Source of the DNA: Algoriphagus sp. AK58
Lineage (GTDB): Bacteria > Bacteroidota > Bacteroidia > Cytophagales > Cyclobacteriaceae
Assembly: GCF_014324365.1 (NCBI RefSeq)
Contig: NZ_QEIG01000013.1
Span: 170,585-234,584 of the forward strand
Direction: 5' to 3'
DNA: 64,000 bases
Position 1 is the stretch's first letter, and every line of letters begins with the position of its first letter. The translations under genes were made by a program, and so were the position numbers. The notes below the pieces were generated by a model that was not told the origin of the DNA, did not search any database, and worked only from the letters and a program-made list of their open reading frames with translations. Of the stretch, positions 1-8,107 are shown piece after piece.

Positions 1-121
1 TAGGATTGGATTAAAATTTATCGATTGGTTTCGGCTTCCTAGAAAGCAATCCGTCTTCCAAATCCCGCACGTGTTTAAACACCTTTCATGGAGAATTTTG
101 GAATTCACAAGTTACCGGATA

Positions 122-694
122 TCAATCCACAAACTTCAGTGAATTCATCAGGTGGGCCATGTCGATTTTGATGTATTCGATCACAGGTGCCAGAGAATCA
201 TTTTTCATGGCTGTATTGAAATACAGAGCGCCCCGCAGGAAATGTTGGGTGGAATCGGTCACAAAAAACTGAAACTGTGTGGGCACTTCACCGCTCAATT
301 CTGCCACCACTGCAGTGTATCCATTTGGAGTGATCAATACTGCTTCCTCGATTCCATATGCCTTGATTTGGTGCTTGGCAGTGAGCTTAAACGCGTCGTT
401 AGAGAGGGTTTTAAACTCGGTTTTTCCGTCTATTTTTTTGTAAGTCAGATGTACCTTGGCTCCAAAATCCCCGTAATTCAGATTGATCCAGTTTTTTTCG
501 GTAAGATTGAATGAATCGGGTTCGATTCTGCTATACTTTGAAAAATCAAGCTGATAAGGATACCCTTGTTCCAATCTCAGGTAATCATGATTGGGCAGGT
601 CAATTCGATTGTATCCAGGAGGCTTGGGCAACCAGGTTTTCTCACAGGAAAACAAGCAAAGGGAAAGCAGGCCTATCGTCAAAAGTCTCTTCAT
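122..694 (-). CDS. gldD: Gliding motility lipoprotein GldD
   Basis: This 190-residue protein starts with a lipoprotein signal peptide whose lipobox ends in LFSC (Cys17), so it should be anchored to a periplasmic or outer-membrane leaflet. The PKPPGYNRIDLP stretch just after the signal and the YPYQLDFSKYS segment are characteristic of GldD, a protein required for gliding in Flavobacterium johnsoniae. In some Bacteroidota gldD is linked to gldE; no gldE is visible here. A TAATTTTA box lies 4 nt before the ATG on the minus strand and may be its -7 element. The molecular role of GldD is not established, so the call rests on family resemblance. Confidence 0.88.
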   Translation of the reverse strand: MKRLLTIGLLSLCLFSCEKTWLPKPPGYNRIDLPNHDYLRLEQGYPYQLDFSKYSRIEPDSFNLTEKNWINLNYGDFGAKVHLTYKKIDGKTEFKTLSNDAFKLTAKHQIKAYGIEEAVLITPNGYTAVVAELSGEVPTQFQFFVTDSTQHFLRGALYFNTAMKNDSLAPVIEYIKIDMAHLMNSLKFVD

Positions 695-867
695 GACCTA
701 AAATTAGGTGTTCTGTTTGGATTGATTTTAGAATGAAGAAACTTTAACCTCAACACTTTTTCATTTCATTCTGAACTCAATAAAGCCTCCCAATGACGTA
801 GCGCTATTGAACAAGTCAATAAAAGAGGCTGAATTTGTTGAATTAGTAAATTAGCCGGTCTGCCGGA
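695..867. other. Intergenic, no gene seen
   Basis: This 173-bp gap between two minus-strand genes holds the presumed gldD promoter and a distant inverted pair AGCCTC (near 785) and GAGGCT (near 829) that could form a weak hairpin downstream of the dehydrogenase gene. No RNA gene or short ORF of interest was seen. Confidence 0.4.
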
Positions 868-2115
868 TTAGCTATACCTCCCCACTTCAAATCCCTTCAT
901 TTCCAGAGAAGTTTCCTGTTGCTGATGCAACTCGGTGAGTAGTTTTCCTGTAGCAGGTGCCATGGTCAGCCCAAGCATAGCATGACCTGCTCCTACGAGC
1001 ACATTTTCATAGCCCGGGGCCATTCCTATGTATGGCAATCCATCTGGTGAGCAGGGTCGGAGGCCTTTCCAAATCTGATCTTCATTAGGGAACTTGGCTT
1101 TGAACGTCGGGTAATACTGATTGATGGATTCAAAAATTCCTTTTACTCGATTGAGGTTCACCTTTTGATTGGTGCCCGCAATTTCCAGGGTTCCTCCAAA
1201 TCGAACAAAATTGCCATAAGGGCTTACCGCTACCTTTCGTTCAGTCAAAATGGTGGGGATTTGGATGGCTGGATTATTTTCTTGGATGAAGCTGTATCCT
1301 TTACCTCCCATAAGCGGAAGAGAGAAGTTGAGCTTTTTAGCCAATTCAGCTGTCCAAGCGCCTCCGCAAAGGACGACTTTTCCTGTATCGATTTTTCCTT
1401 TATCAGTCAAGACAGCATGGACTTTATGCTGGTTTTTTTCAAAACCCAAGACCTGTGTATTAGGATGGAATTTTACTCCCTTGGCCAAAAGGTTCTTTTT
1501 CAAATAGGTATAAAGCACTCCCGGATCAAGATGTGAATCTCCAGGGAAATACACGGCCCCTCGGGTATGTACTTCCAAGTTCGGTTCAAGCTTTTGTACT
1601 TCTGCCGCATTCAGCACCTCCGCCTCCAATTTGTATTTTTTGGCTAAATGGGCCAGTTCAATTTCTTCCTTTTCCACCGCCTCAGTTTGATAGATCATCA
1701 TCAGACCTTTTTGAGACAGTTGAACCGAGGATACGGGATGCTCCTCCTGAAACTCTTGGTACAAGGCCTTGCTAAAAAGCGTCAGGTGATTGAGGTAGGG
1801 AATACTTCGTTTAACCTGAGATTCAGACGTTGCCTTGAAAAAAAGCAAACACCACTGCACCAGTTTATAATCCAATCTAGGATGGATGTAAAACGGACTT
1901 TTGGAAGAAAACATCCAAGCAATCCCTTTACTAATCATTCCTGGAGCTGCTAAGGGAATGATGTGGCTGGGGGTAATCATGCCGGCATTGCCTGTGGAGC
2001 AATTTTCCTGCATGTCGGTCTGGTCTATGATTTCGACTTCTATTCCTTCTTTATTGAGAAAATAGGCGGTAAACAAACCGACAATTCCGCCGCCGATGAT
2101 TAGGGTTGGTTTCAT
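868..2115 (-). CDS. FAD-dependent D-hydroxyproline (D-amino-acid) dehydrogenase
   Basis: This 415-residue protein has an N-terminal dinucleotide-binding motif (LIIGGGIVGLFTAYFL, residues 5-20) and DadA-like architecture: a central substrate domain, and GLRPCSPDGLPYIG followed by GAGHAMLGLTMAPATGKLL near the C-terminus, which close the FAD site. DadA-type enzymes oxidise D-amino acids to imino acids. It shares a locus with a 4-hydroxyproline epimerase, a DapA-like deaminase and a semialdehyde dehydrogenase, so the inferred substrate is cis-4-hydroxy-D-proline, giving pyrroline-4-hydroxy-2-carboxylate. It is separated from the epimerase by a CotH-like gene, so it may have its own promoter. A general D-amino acid dehydrogenase is the alternative. 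Confidence 0.82.
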   Translation of the reverse strand: MKPTLIIGGGIVGLFTAYFLNKEGIEVEIIDQTDMQENCSTGNAGMITPSHIIPLAAPGMISKGIAWMFSSKSPFYIHPRLDYKLVQWCLLFFKATSESQVKRSIPYLNHLTLFSKALYQEFQEEHPVSSVQLSQKGLMMIYQTEAVEKEEIELAHLAKKYKLEAEVLNAAEVQKLEPNLEVHTRGAVYFPGDSHLDPGVLYTYLKKNLLAKGVKFHPNTQVLGFEKNQHKVHAVLTDKGKIDTGKVVLCGGAWTAELAKKLNFSLPLMGGKGYSFIQENNPAIQIPTILTERKVAVSPYGNFVRFGGTLEIAGTNQKVNLNRVKGIFESINQYYPTFKAKFPNEDQIWKGLRPCSPDGLPYIGMAPGYENVLVGAGHAMLGLTMAPATGKLLTELHQQQETSLEMKGFEVGRYS

Positions 2116-2287
2116 AACTTCGATTGCAAAGTCACTCAGTAAATCAGTATTTTAATTGATGCCTTCCATTCGTTTATAAAAGGGAATCCGAAACGAAGGT
2201 AAAATGGAAATCTTGATTTATGTTGGCCTGAATTGACAAGAAATGATGGTGTATTGATTGGATTTTCTGATTTTTTCATCCAAAGCG

Positions 2288-3346
2288 TCAATTTCCTATC
2301 AGCTCATACTTTTGACAGGCCCCGGCCAGTTGGGCTTGGAACTCAGTTTCATTTTTGAGTATGGAGAAAAAGTCAACCAGGTAGTTTCGTGCCGATTCAA
2401 ATTCGGGATTTGGTAGAAAGGAACTGTATTTTTCCAAGGTCTTTAAAATTTGAGATTCGCTTTGCATAAAGTCATTTTTGACCAGTTGGGTAAGCGCTTC
2501 ATTTCTGCAGATTCCCCGGTACAATCGTTCGGTTACCTTTTTGATGGGTAAATAATCATAGGGTATCGCATACGACGCATTGACAAAGCCCGAATAGTCA
2601 AAATCATACGCCACAGGAATAAACTTCTCCTGTCCTTTATCCAGCATTTTTACATTGTGTTGGGTCGTATTGGACCAATCGGTATTTCCGATCATGAAGG
2701 CAAAAAAATCCTGTTTTAAGGCCAGTGTGTCATTGACTAAATGAGGTAAAACCAAGCCTGAGTCTTTTGTATTTGCATCATAATTTTCGGCCACATTATC
2801 CACATCTTCAAGAACAAACGCTGTCAAGGAATAGGACTTACTTTTTTTGTTTTGCCTGTCTGTCAGGATTAAATTGATTAATCTGGTTTGGAAAAAGTAG
2901 GGACTGACCTGTTCGTAAAGTTTATATACAATAAACTCCTTCATGATCAGATGATTGTAATATTCACCTTCCTGACAGGGGAGCACCAGCTTTAGGCTCC
3001 TGTTTCCCTCAAAAGGGGTGTTTTCGGAGGCTCCTTTGGGAATTTTTAGCCAAAGTGGTATGAAAAAGCATTGGGCTCTCCTGGAATTTCCCCTTCCTCT
3101 CAGATTTACGGGGACAGAGTCAGGCTTACCCTCTTGGTCTTTGAATTTGATGAATGTCGGGAAAAACACCGTATCCGACTTTGAACCCTTGATCAGTTTA
3201 AAATTGGTCACTATCTCAAGGTCAAATGGCGTCTCGGAAGCAAAAAGGATGTCTTTTTGAAAGGCGGATGCCCGAAGTGATAAACCAACCAACAATGCAA
3301 AAGTCAGGGCTCTTGCGATAAAAGAAATTCGCAGCATAAAAATCAA
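2288..3346 (-). CDS. Secreted CotH-like (kinase-fold) protein
   Basis: This 352-residue protein has an N-terminal signal peptide (hydrophobic residues about 8-28, ending SASAFQ). Two blocks resemble CotH-type proteins: NLRGRGNSRR around residue 82, like the RGRGNS of CotH, and the later GNTDWSNTTQHN with VAYDFDYSGF, like the catalytic-loop and metal-binding region of that atypical kinase fold. Bacterial CotH phosphorylates spore-coat proteins; the target here is unknown. It sits between two hydroxyproline-catabolism genes without an obvious link to that pathway. A second in-frame Met at 3337 is an equally plausible start. The fold assignment is moderate and the function is not assigned. Confidence 0.55.
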   Translation of the reverse strand: MIFMLRISFIARALTFALLVGLSLRASAFQKDILFASETPFDLEIVTNFKLIKGSKSDTVFFPTFIKFKDQEGKPDSVPVNLRGRGNSRRAQCFFIPLWLKIPKGASENTPFEGNRSLKLVLPCQEGEYYNHLIMKEFIVYKLYEQVSPYFFQTRLINLILTDRQNKKSKSYSLTAFVLEDVDNVAENYDANTKDSGLVLPHLVNDTLALKQDFFAFMIGNTDWSNTTQHNVKMLDKGQEKFIPVAYDFDYSGFVNASYAIPYDYLPIKKVTERLYRGICRNEALTQLVKNDFMQSESQILKTLEKYSSFLPNPEFESARNYLVDFFSILKNETEFQAQLAGACQKYELIGN

Positions 3347-3420
3347 GGGATAAGTACTCCATTAAGTTAGGAATAATTCGACCTTCCAAACCAAAATTTT
3401 CTCGAAGTTCTGATAAACAA

Positions 3421-3448
3421 CAATGACTTCCTTTTGGGGAAGTCATTG
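3421..3448 (-). terminator. Perfect 11-bp hairpin, probable terminator
   Basis: CAATGACTTCC and GGAAGTCATTG form a perfect 11-bp stem around a 6-nt loop, 26 bp beyond the stop codon of the epimerase gene. On the minus strand it is followed by TTGTTTATC, which is T-rich but not a strict U-tract. It probably ends the hydroxyproline transcript. Confidence 0.5.
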
Positions 3449-3473
3449 CCGTAAGTCGATTGTAAAATTTTGA

Positions 3474-4478
3474 TTAAATCACCTGAAATCCATGGACATA
3501 AGGATCATCGTCATCCAGGATGATGGTGTTATAGCCATAGACTTTAGCCCAGCCTTCGATACTGGGTATGATGGCCGGCTGGCCGGCAATTTCGGTTACT
3601 TCTTCGATCCTTCCGATAAACTTGGACCCGATGAAACTTTCGTGTACAAATTCATCCCCAGACTTTAGCCAGCCTTTGGCAAACCACTGCGCCATTCGGG
3701 CAGAGGTGCCTGTGCCGCAAGGAGAACGGTCGATGGCTTTGTCACCGTAGAACACTGCATTTCGGGCGGTGCTGCTTTGATCCAGGATTTTGCCAGTCCA
3801 CATCACGTGAGAAAGTCCTCGGATACGGTCGTGCTCCGGATGAACAAAGTCGTAGCGCTCGTTCATTTTTGCGCGGAGATTTCGTGCCATGGAGATCAAT
3901 TGCTCCGCTTTGAAATGCTCCAAACCGGGGAAATTTTCCTGTGGATCCACGATGCAGTAGAAATTGCCACCATAGGCTACATCCACGGTCAGTTTGCCAA
4001 GCTCCTCAATTTCGATTTCCAGGTTTTCTGCTGCGAGGTAGCTTTTCACGTTGGTCAGCTTCACGGACTTTACTTTTTTCCCTTCCTGCTTGTACTCGAC
4101 TAAGACCAATCCGGCTGGAGCTTCCATTCTTAGGAAGCCAGGGGTTTTGGGATGAATCAAACCCTCCTCAATGGCAATGGTGATCGTACCGATGGTGCCG
4201 TGGCCACACATGGGCAGGCAGCCAGAAGTCTCGATAAAGAGAATGGCGAAGTCATTTTCCGGATCGTGCGGAGGAAACAGCATCGAGCCCGACATCATGT
4301 CGTGGCCCCGAGGCTCAAACATCAGTCCCGTGCGAATCCAGTCTAGGTTTTCCATGAAGTATTGACGCTTTTCCAACATGGTGTTTCCTTTGAGAAAAGG
4401 GACACCACCGGAAACCACCCGGACGGGATTTCCGCAGGTGTGAGCATCGATGCAAGAAAAGGTATGGCGAGAAGGCAT
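3474..4478 (-). CDS. 4-hydroxyproline 2-epimerase (proline racemase family)
   Basis: This 334-residue enzyme belongs to the proline racemase superfamily. Both catalytic cysteines are present: Cys91 in CLPMCGHGTIGT and Cys254 in DRSPCGTGTSA. Keeping the second Cys, rather than a Thr, argues for an epimerase or racemase and against trans-3-hydroxyproline dehydratase. With the neighbouring deaminase, semialdehyde dehydrogenase and D-hydroxyproline dehydrogenase, the likely reaction is trans-4-hydroxy-L-proline to cis-4-hydroxy-D-proline, the first step of catabolism. It is cytoplasmic; no signal peptide is seen. Proline racemase activity is the main alternative, but the operon makes it unlikely. 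Confidence 0.9.
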   Translation of the reverse strand: MPSRHTFSCIDAHTCGNPVRVVSGGVPFLKGNTMLEKRQYFMENLDWIRTGLMFEPRGHDMMSGSMLFPPHDPENDFAILFIETSGCLPMCGHGTIGTITIAIEEGLIHPKTPGFLRMEAPAGLVLVEYKQEGKKVKSVKLTNVKSYLAAENLEIEIEELGKLTVDVAYGGNFYCIVDPQENFPGLEHFKAEQLISMARNLRAKMNERYDFVHPEHDRIRGLSHVMWTGKILDQSSTARNAVFYGDKAIDRSPCGTGTSARMAQWFAKGWLKSGDEFVHESFIGSKFIGRIEEVTEIAGQPAIIPSIEGWAKVYGYNTIILDDDDPYVHGFQVI

Positions 4479-4513
4479 TGAGATTTAAAATTCGAAGTTT
4501 GAAACTATAGTGA

Positions 4514-4632
4514 GAAATACTGTTGAAATACACCAGAAATAAGTCCCGCAAGCGGGACGAAATACTTTAGAAATCCATTCTGGGCAGAGCATATTTCACT
4601 GAGCGAAACGAAGTGTATTTCCACGGTATTCC
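4514..4632. repeat. Palindromic intergenic repeat, GAAATAC family, copy 1
   Basis: The left arm (4514-4541) contains GAAATACTGTTGAAATAC and the right arm (4613-4632) contains its approximate complement GTGTATTTCCACGGTATT. Inside lies a smaller hairpin, GTCCCG and CGGGAC (4543-4558). Related palindromes occur at 24453-24586, 25097-25315 and 33161-33345. The copy fills the gap between the epimerase gene and the aldehyde dehydrogenase gene. Confidence 0.6.
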
Positions 4633-4636
4633 CATT

Positions 4637-6082
4637 TTATTTAGTGTAAGCACCATTCACCAATCTCCAGATCCCAAGCGGATTATCGTCTCTCAAGGCA
4701 TCCGGAAGAAGGTCTTGAGGCATATCCTGGAAAGCGATCGGTCTGGCAAATCGCTTGATGGCATGAGCACCAACCGAAGTACTGTTTGGAGCGGTGGTCG
4801 AAGGGAATGGTCCTCCGTGCTGCATGGCATAGCCGACTTCTACTCCGGTAGGCACACCTTTGAAGAGTAATCGGCCACACTTTTCTTCTAGGAGATTAAT
4901 GAGAAACAGTTGGTTTTGGAGTTCCTCGGCATCCGCCCATACGGTGATGGTCAACTGTCCGTGAAGATGCTTGGCGATTTCCAAGAGTTCGTCTTCATTT
5001 TGGTACACCACCATTATAGCAAAGGCACCAAAGACTTCTTTTTGGAAAAGGGAGTCCTTCAGCCAGTCGGCTGCCTTAATTTCCGCCAAAGCTGTACTTC
5101 CGTTGATCAGGTGCTTGGGATCCGCCACCTTCACCCAGCGGAGTTCTTCACGCGACTCCAAAAACTGAATGGAATCGTAATACGCTTGAGCAATTCCCGG
5201 ATGGAGCATGGGGGCGGCGGCAATGTCTTTCAGTTCGGCCGCAATGGCGTTTTCAAAGACTTTTGCCTGTTTTTCCGGCACAAAGATCAACCCGGGATTG
5301 GTGCAAAACTGGCCTACACCTAGGGTCAGTGAAGCGATGAAGGCTTTTGCCAAGGCATCGTTTTCTTTTTCCAGTTTTTGAGGAAAGCAGAAAATTGGAT
5401 TGACTGAACCCATTTCGGCATATACAGGAATGGGTTCCTCTCGCTGATTGGCGAGTTGGAAAAGTGCCATGCCACCTGCATGAGAACCTGTGAAAGCGAC
5501 AGCTTTTGCCATCGGATGCTTGACCAAGGCTTGTCCCTCAGCAATTCCTCCTTCCACATGAGTGAAAAGCGCAGAAGGAAGTCCGCATTTCAAAATGGCC
5601 TGATGGATGCAATCGGCGACTTTTCTGGAAGTCTCCGGATGTGCTGGGTGCGCTTTGTAAATCACAGGGCAGCCTGCTGCTAAAGCGGAAATCGTATCTC
5701 CCCCGGCAGTCGAAAAGGCCAATGGGAAATTGCTTGCCCCAAAGACTACTACCGGTCCTAGCGGCGTCAAGAATCTGCGGATATCTGCTCTCGGTAGCGG
5801 TGTGCGGTCGGGCATGGCCGGATCGATGGTCGCTTCTACCCAAGAACCTTCTTTTACCAGATTGGAGAAAAGCCGGATTTGACCCGTGGTTCTACCCAAT
5901 TCCCCGTTGATCCGGCCTTCGGGCAGGTTGGATTCCTTGACCGCCAAGGGGACGATTTCAGCGCGATGGGCTTCTAAGGTATCCGCGAGTGTATCCAAAA
6001 AGGCTCCTTTCTCCTTTCCTGGAAGGTTTTTGTAGAAAAGAAAGGCCTCTTGGGCGGCACTGAAAAGGTTGTCGAGGTTCAT
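4637..6082 (-). CDS. 2-oxoglutarate semialdehyde dehydrogenase (ALDH family)
   Basis: This 481-residue aldehyde dehydrogenase keeps the family catalytic set: Asn118 in FGASNFP, Glu223 in VYAEMGS and the nucleophile Cys260 in GVGQFCTNPG. Its closest group by eye is the 2,5-dioxovalerate (2-ketoglutarate semialdehyde) dehydrogenases, which oxidise the product of the neighbouring deaminase to 2-oxoglutarate, the last step of hydroxyproline and some sugar-acid pathways. The gene follows the deaminase by 100 bp and is probably co-transcribed with it. NAD(P) preference cannot be read from the sequence. Confidence 0.85.
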   Translation of the reverse strand: MNLDNLFSAAQEAFLFYKNLPGKEKGAFLDTLADTLEAHRAEIVPLAVKESNLPEGRINGELGRTTGQIRLFSNLVKEGSWVEATIDPAMPDRTPLPRADIRRFLTPLGPVVVFGASNFPLAFSTAGGDTISALAAGCPVIYKAHPAHPETSRKVADCIHQAILKCGLPSALFTHVEGGIAEGQALVKHPMAKAVAFTGSHAGGMALFQLANQREEPIPVYAEMGSVNPIFCFPQKLEKENDALAKAFIASLTLGVGQFCTNPGLIFVPEKQAKVFENAIAAELKDIAAAPMLHPGIAQAYYDSIQFLESREELRWVKVADPKHLINGSTALAEIKAADWLKDSLFQKEVFGAFAIMVVYQNEDELLEIAKHLHGQLTITVWADAEELQNQLFLINLLEEKCGRLLFKGVPTGVEVGYAMQHGGPFPSTTAPNSTSVGAHAIKRFARPIAFQDMPQDLLPDALRDDNPLGIWRLVNGAYTK

Positions 6083-6086
6083 GGGA

Positions 6087-6118
6087 ATTGAAATATTGTA
6101 AAATTGAAATATTGTAAA
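6087..6118. repeat. Tandem 16-bp direct repeat plus 14-bp palindrome
   Basis: ATTGAAATATTGTAAA occurs twice head to tail (6087-6102 and 6103-6118), directly upstream of the aldehyde dehydrogenase start. It is followed by the perfect palindrome AGCTTCGCGAAGCT (6122-6135) and a CTTGTGTCTAATGTCTAGC-like low-complexity stretch that recurs elsewhere in the window. A regulatory role is possible but unsupported. Confidence 0.55.
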
Positions 6119-6182
6119 ATTAGCTTCGCGAAGCTCCAGAGCAATTAGTCTTGTGTCTAATGTCTAGCTTCTTGCGTCTATT

Positions 6183-7073
6183 TTACAATTTCGGTCTTTT
6201 TGCCAATCCGTCTGTAATTATTTTCTCGATTCTCGCTCTTTCTTCCCCGATCAAAGTCAATCTTGGAGCGCGGACATGCTCAGAACCGATGCCGCAATGC
6301 TGCTCGGCAAGCTTGATGTATTGCACGAGTTTTGGGTGAATGTCGAGCTCCAGCAAAGGCAGGAACCAACGGTAAATTTCACGTGCTTCTTCGATTTTGC
6401 CTTCTTGAATAAGGTTATAAACAGCCACTGTCTCCTTTGGAAAAGCACACACCAAGCCAGCAACCCAACCAACTGCACCCATCAGCAACTCCTCCATAGC
6501 CAGGGTATCTACTCCACAAAGCAATTGATATCGATTGCCGAATCGGTTGATCATTCGGGTCACATTGGAGATGTCGCGGGTAGATTCTTTGATGGCTTGG
6601 ATGTTTTCGCACTCTGCCAACTCGGCAAACATGTCGATGGTCACCAGGGTCTTATAGTCCACCGGATTGTTGTAGATCATCATTGGTAGTTTGGTGGAGT
6701 TGGCGACCGTTTTGAAGTAAGTCACTACTTCGCGAGCATCTGCTGCATAGCGCATCGGAGGCAAAATCATCAGTCCGGAAGCTCCTAATTCTTCTGCTTT
6801 TTTTGACCAAAAGAGAGCGTCTTGTGTAGCTCCTTCAGCTATGTTTAAAATCACCGGAACCCGACCGTTGATGTGGTTGACGGTTTCTTTTGTGAGTTTG
6901 ATTTTTTCCTCATGAGAAAGCACGGAGCTTTCCCCTAATGTACCGCCAAGGATGATTCCATGAACTCCGCATTCAAGCTGGAAGTCCAGGTTTTTGAAAA
7001 ACAGGTCCATATCCAGACTTCCGTCTGCGTGAAATTTGGTCGTGACCGCGGGGAATACGCCTTTCCAGTTCAT
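6183..7073 (-). CDS. DapA-family deaminase, pyrroline-4-hydroxy-2-carboxylate deaminase
   Basis: This 296-residue protein is a class I aldolase-fold enzyme of the dihydrodipicolinate synthase/N-acetylneuraminate lyase family. The catalytic Tyr134 (IYNNPVDY) and Schiff-base Lys162 (AIKEST) are present, as is the GGTLGESSVLS substrate loop near residue 43. In hydroxyproline clusters this family deaminates pyrroline-4-hydroxy-2-carboxylate to 2-oxoglutarate semialdehyde, which fits all the neighbours. It is the first gene of the minus-strand cluster and faces the AraC regulator across a 159-bp divergent promoter region. Lysine-biosynthetic DapA is less likely given the context. Confidence 0.85.
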   Translation of the reverse strand: MNWKGVFPAVTTKFHADGSLDMDLFFKNLDFQLECGVHGIILGGTLGESSVLSHEEKIKLTKETVNHINGRVPVILNIAEGATQDALFWSKKAEELGASGLMILPPMRYAADAREVVTYFKTVANSTKLPMMIYNNPVDYKTLVTIDMFAELAECENIQAIKESTRDISNVTRMINRFGNRYQLLCGVDTLAMEELLMGAVGWVAGLVCAFPKETVAVYNLIQEGKIEEAREIYRWFLPLLELDIHPKLVQYIKLAEQHCGIGSEHVRAPRLTLIGEERARIEKIITDGLAKRPKL

Positions 7074-7161
7074 AGTTTGTTGATTTTAACCACAGAGGGC
7101 AGGAAGATTTTTATTCAAAAGTAAAATAAGCCCATAGGAAAATCTTTCACTGGATTAGTTC

Positions 7162-7191
7162 ATATTGACACGATATTGACTGATTAGTCAA
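7162..7191. promoter_or_regulatory. Candidate AraC operator in divergent promoter region
   Basis: In the 159-bp region between the deaminase and the AraC gene, ATATTGAC occurs twice with an 11-bp offset (7162-7169 and 7173-7180). The second copy merges into the palindrome TTGACT-GATT-AGTCAA (7176-7191). Direct repeats on one helical face are typical AraC-family targets. This is inference from position and pattern only. Confidence 0.35.
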
Positions 7192-7232
7192 ATTTTGAAT
7201 CTATTTTTACTCAATCTGATACTATTTGCACC

Positions 7233-8102
7233 ATGGCCAAAGTCATTTCCTTTCAGATCCCAAAATCTCAACGTGAGTTTGCTCGCTATCAAGAGGATCG
7301 GGGAGCCTATTTTTATGACAAACTGCATCAACATCCTCAGTTGCAGTTAACGGTGATTTTGGAGGGGAAAGGGCAGTTTCTTAGCGGGGATTACGTCGGT
7401 AGATTTCAGGCCGGGGATGTGTTTTTTTTAGGAGAAAATGCACCTCATGTTTTTCGCAGCGATCCTGAGTTTTTTGAAAAAGACACCCAGCTTAAATCGA
7501 AAGGCAATACCATTTATTTTGATTTTCAAGCATTGGAAAATGCCCTCGTTGAATTGGACGAGCTTCAGTCCCTGAAAAAATTTCGTGGATTTGAGGGCCT
7601 TTGCTTCCAGATTCAGGGAAAGACTGCCGCTCAGATCAAGGAACTTTTTTGGCTTTTGGGCTCAAGTGAGGGACTGCAGCGGTTTCAATTGGCCTTTCAA
7701 TTATTGGCTTGGGTAGATCAAGCTGGGGAGGATTTGGTTCGGTTAAACGAATCGGGTCTGATGCGTGGCCTATCCGAGAAAGACGGGAGCCGCATGGACC
7801 GGGTGATGCAGTTTTTGCTGGAAAACCGCTTCAAGCCCATTTCTCTTGAGGATGTGGCAGGCAAAGCTAATCTCTCAAGGGAAGCTTTCTGCCGGTTTTT
7901 TAAACTCCGCACAAGAAAAACTTTCACTGCATATTTGATTCAGCTTAGGATCAGTGAAGCCCAAAAGCTGTTGCAGGAAAGCGATTGGCCCATTTCTGAA
8001 ATAGCCTATCGTGTTGGTTTCGAAAATTTGGCCTATTTCAACCGTAGCTTTAAGAAAATTTGCGGAGTAACTCCCAAAGAGTGGCGGGCCATCAGTTCCT
8101 GA
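7233..8102 (+). CDS. AraC-family regulator of the hydroxyproline cluster
   Basis: This 289-residue protein has an N-terminal cupin-like sensing region (HQHPQLQLTVILEGKG, then GDVFFLGENAPHVF) and a C-terminal double helix-turn-helix DNA-binding domain (about residues 190-285). Both AraC signatures are visible, SLEDVAGKANLSREAFCR and PISEIAYRVGFENLAYFNRSF, ending in the usual GVTPKEWR. It is transcribed away from the catabolic genes, so it most likely activates them in response to hydroxyproline or an intermediate. The ligand is inferred from context only. Confidence 0.85.
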   Translation: MAKVISFQIPKSQREFARYQEDRGAYFYDKLHQHPQLQLTVILEGKGQFLSGDYVGRFQAGDVFFLGENAPHVFRSDPEFFEKDTQLKSKGNTIYFDFQALENALVELDELQSLKKFRGFEGLCFQIQGKTAAQIKELFWLLGSSEGLQRFQLAFQLLAWVDQAGEDLVRLNESGLMRGLSEKDGSRMDRVMQFLLENRFKPISLEDVAGKANLSREAFCRFFKLRTRKTFTAYLIQLRISEAQKLLQESDWPISEIAYRVGFENLAYFNRSFKKICGVTPKEWRAISS

Positions 8103-8107
8103 TCAAA

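Noticed and set aside
1..121. Partial gene at the left edge
   Set aside because: Neither strand shows a frame with a recognisable protein over this short stretch; short readings stop quickly.
152..514. Plus-strand ORF of 120 residues
   Set aside because: It is antisense to gldD, which has a clear family match and signal peptide.
3474..4478. trans-3-hydroxy-L-proline dehydratase
   Set aside because: Both catalytic Cys residues are present (Cys91, Cys254); dehydratases have Thr at the second position.
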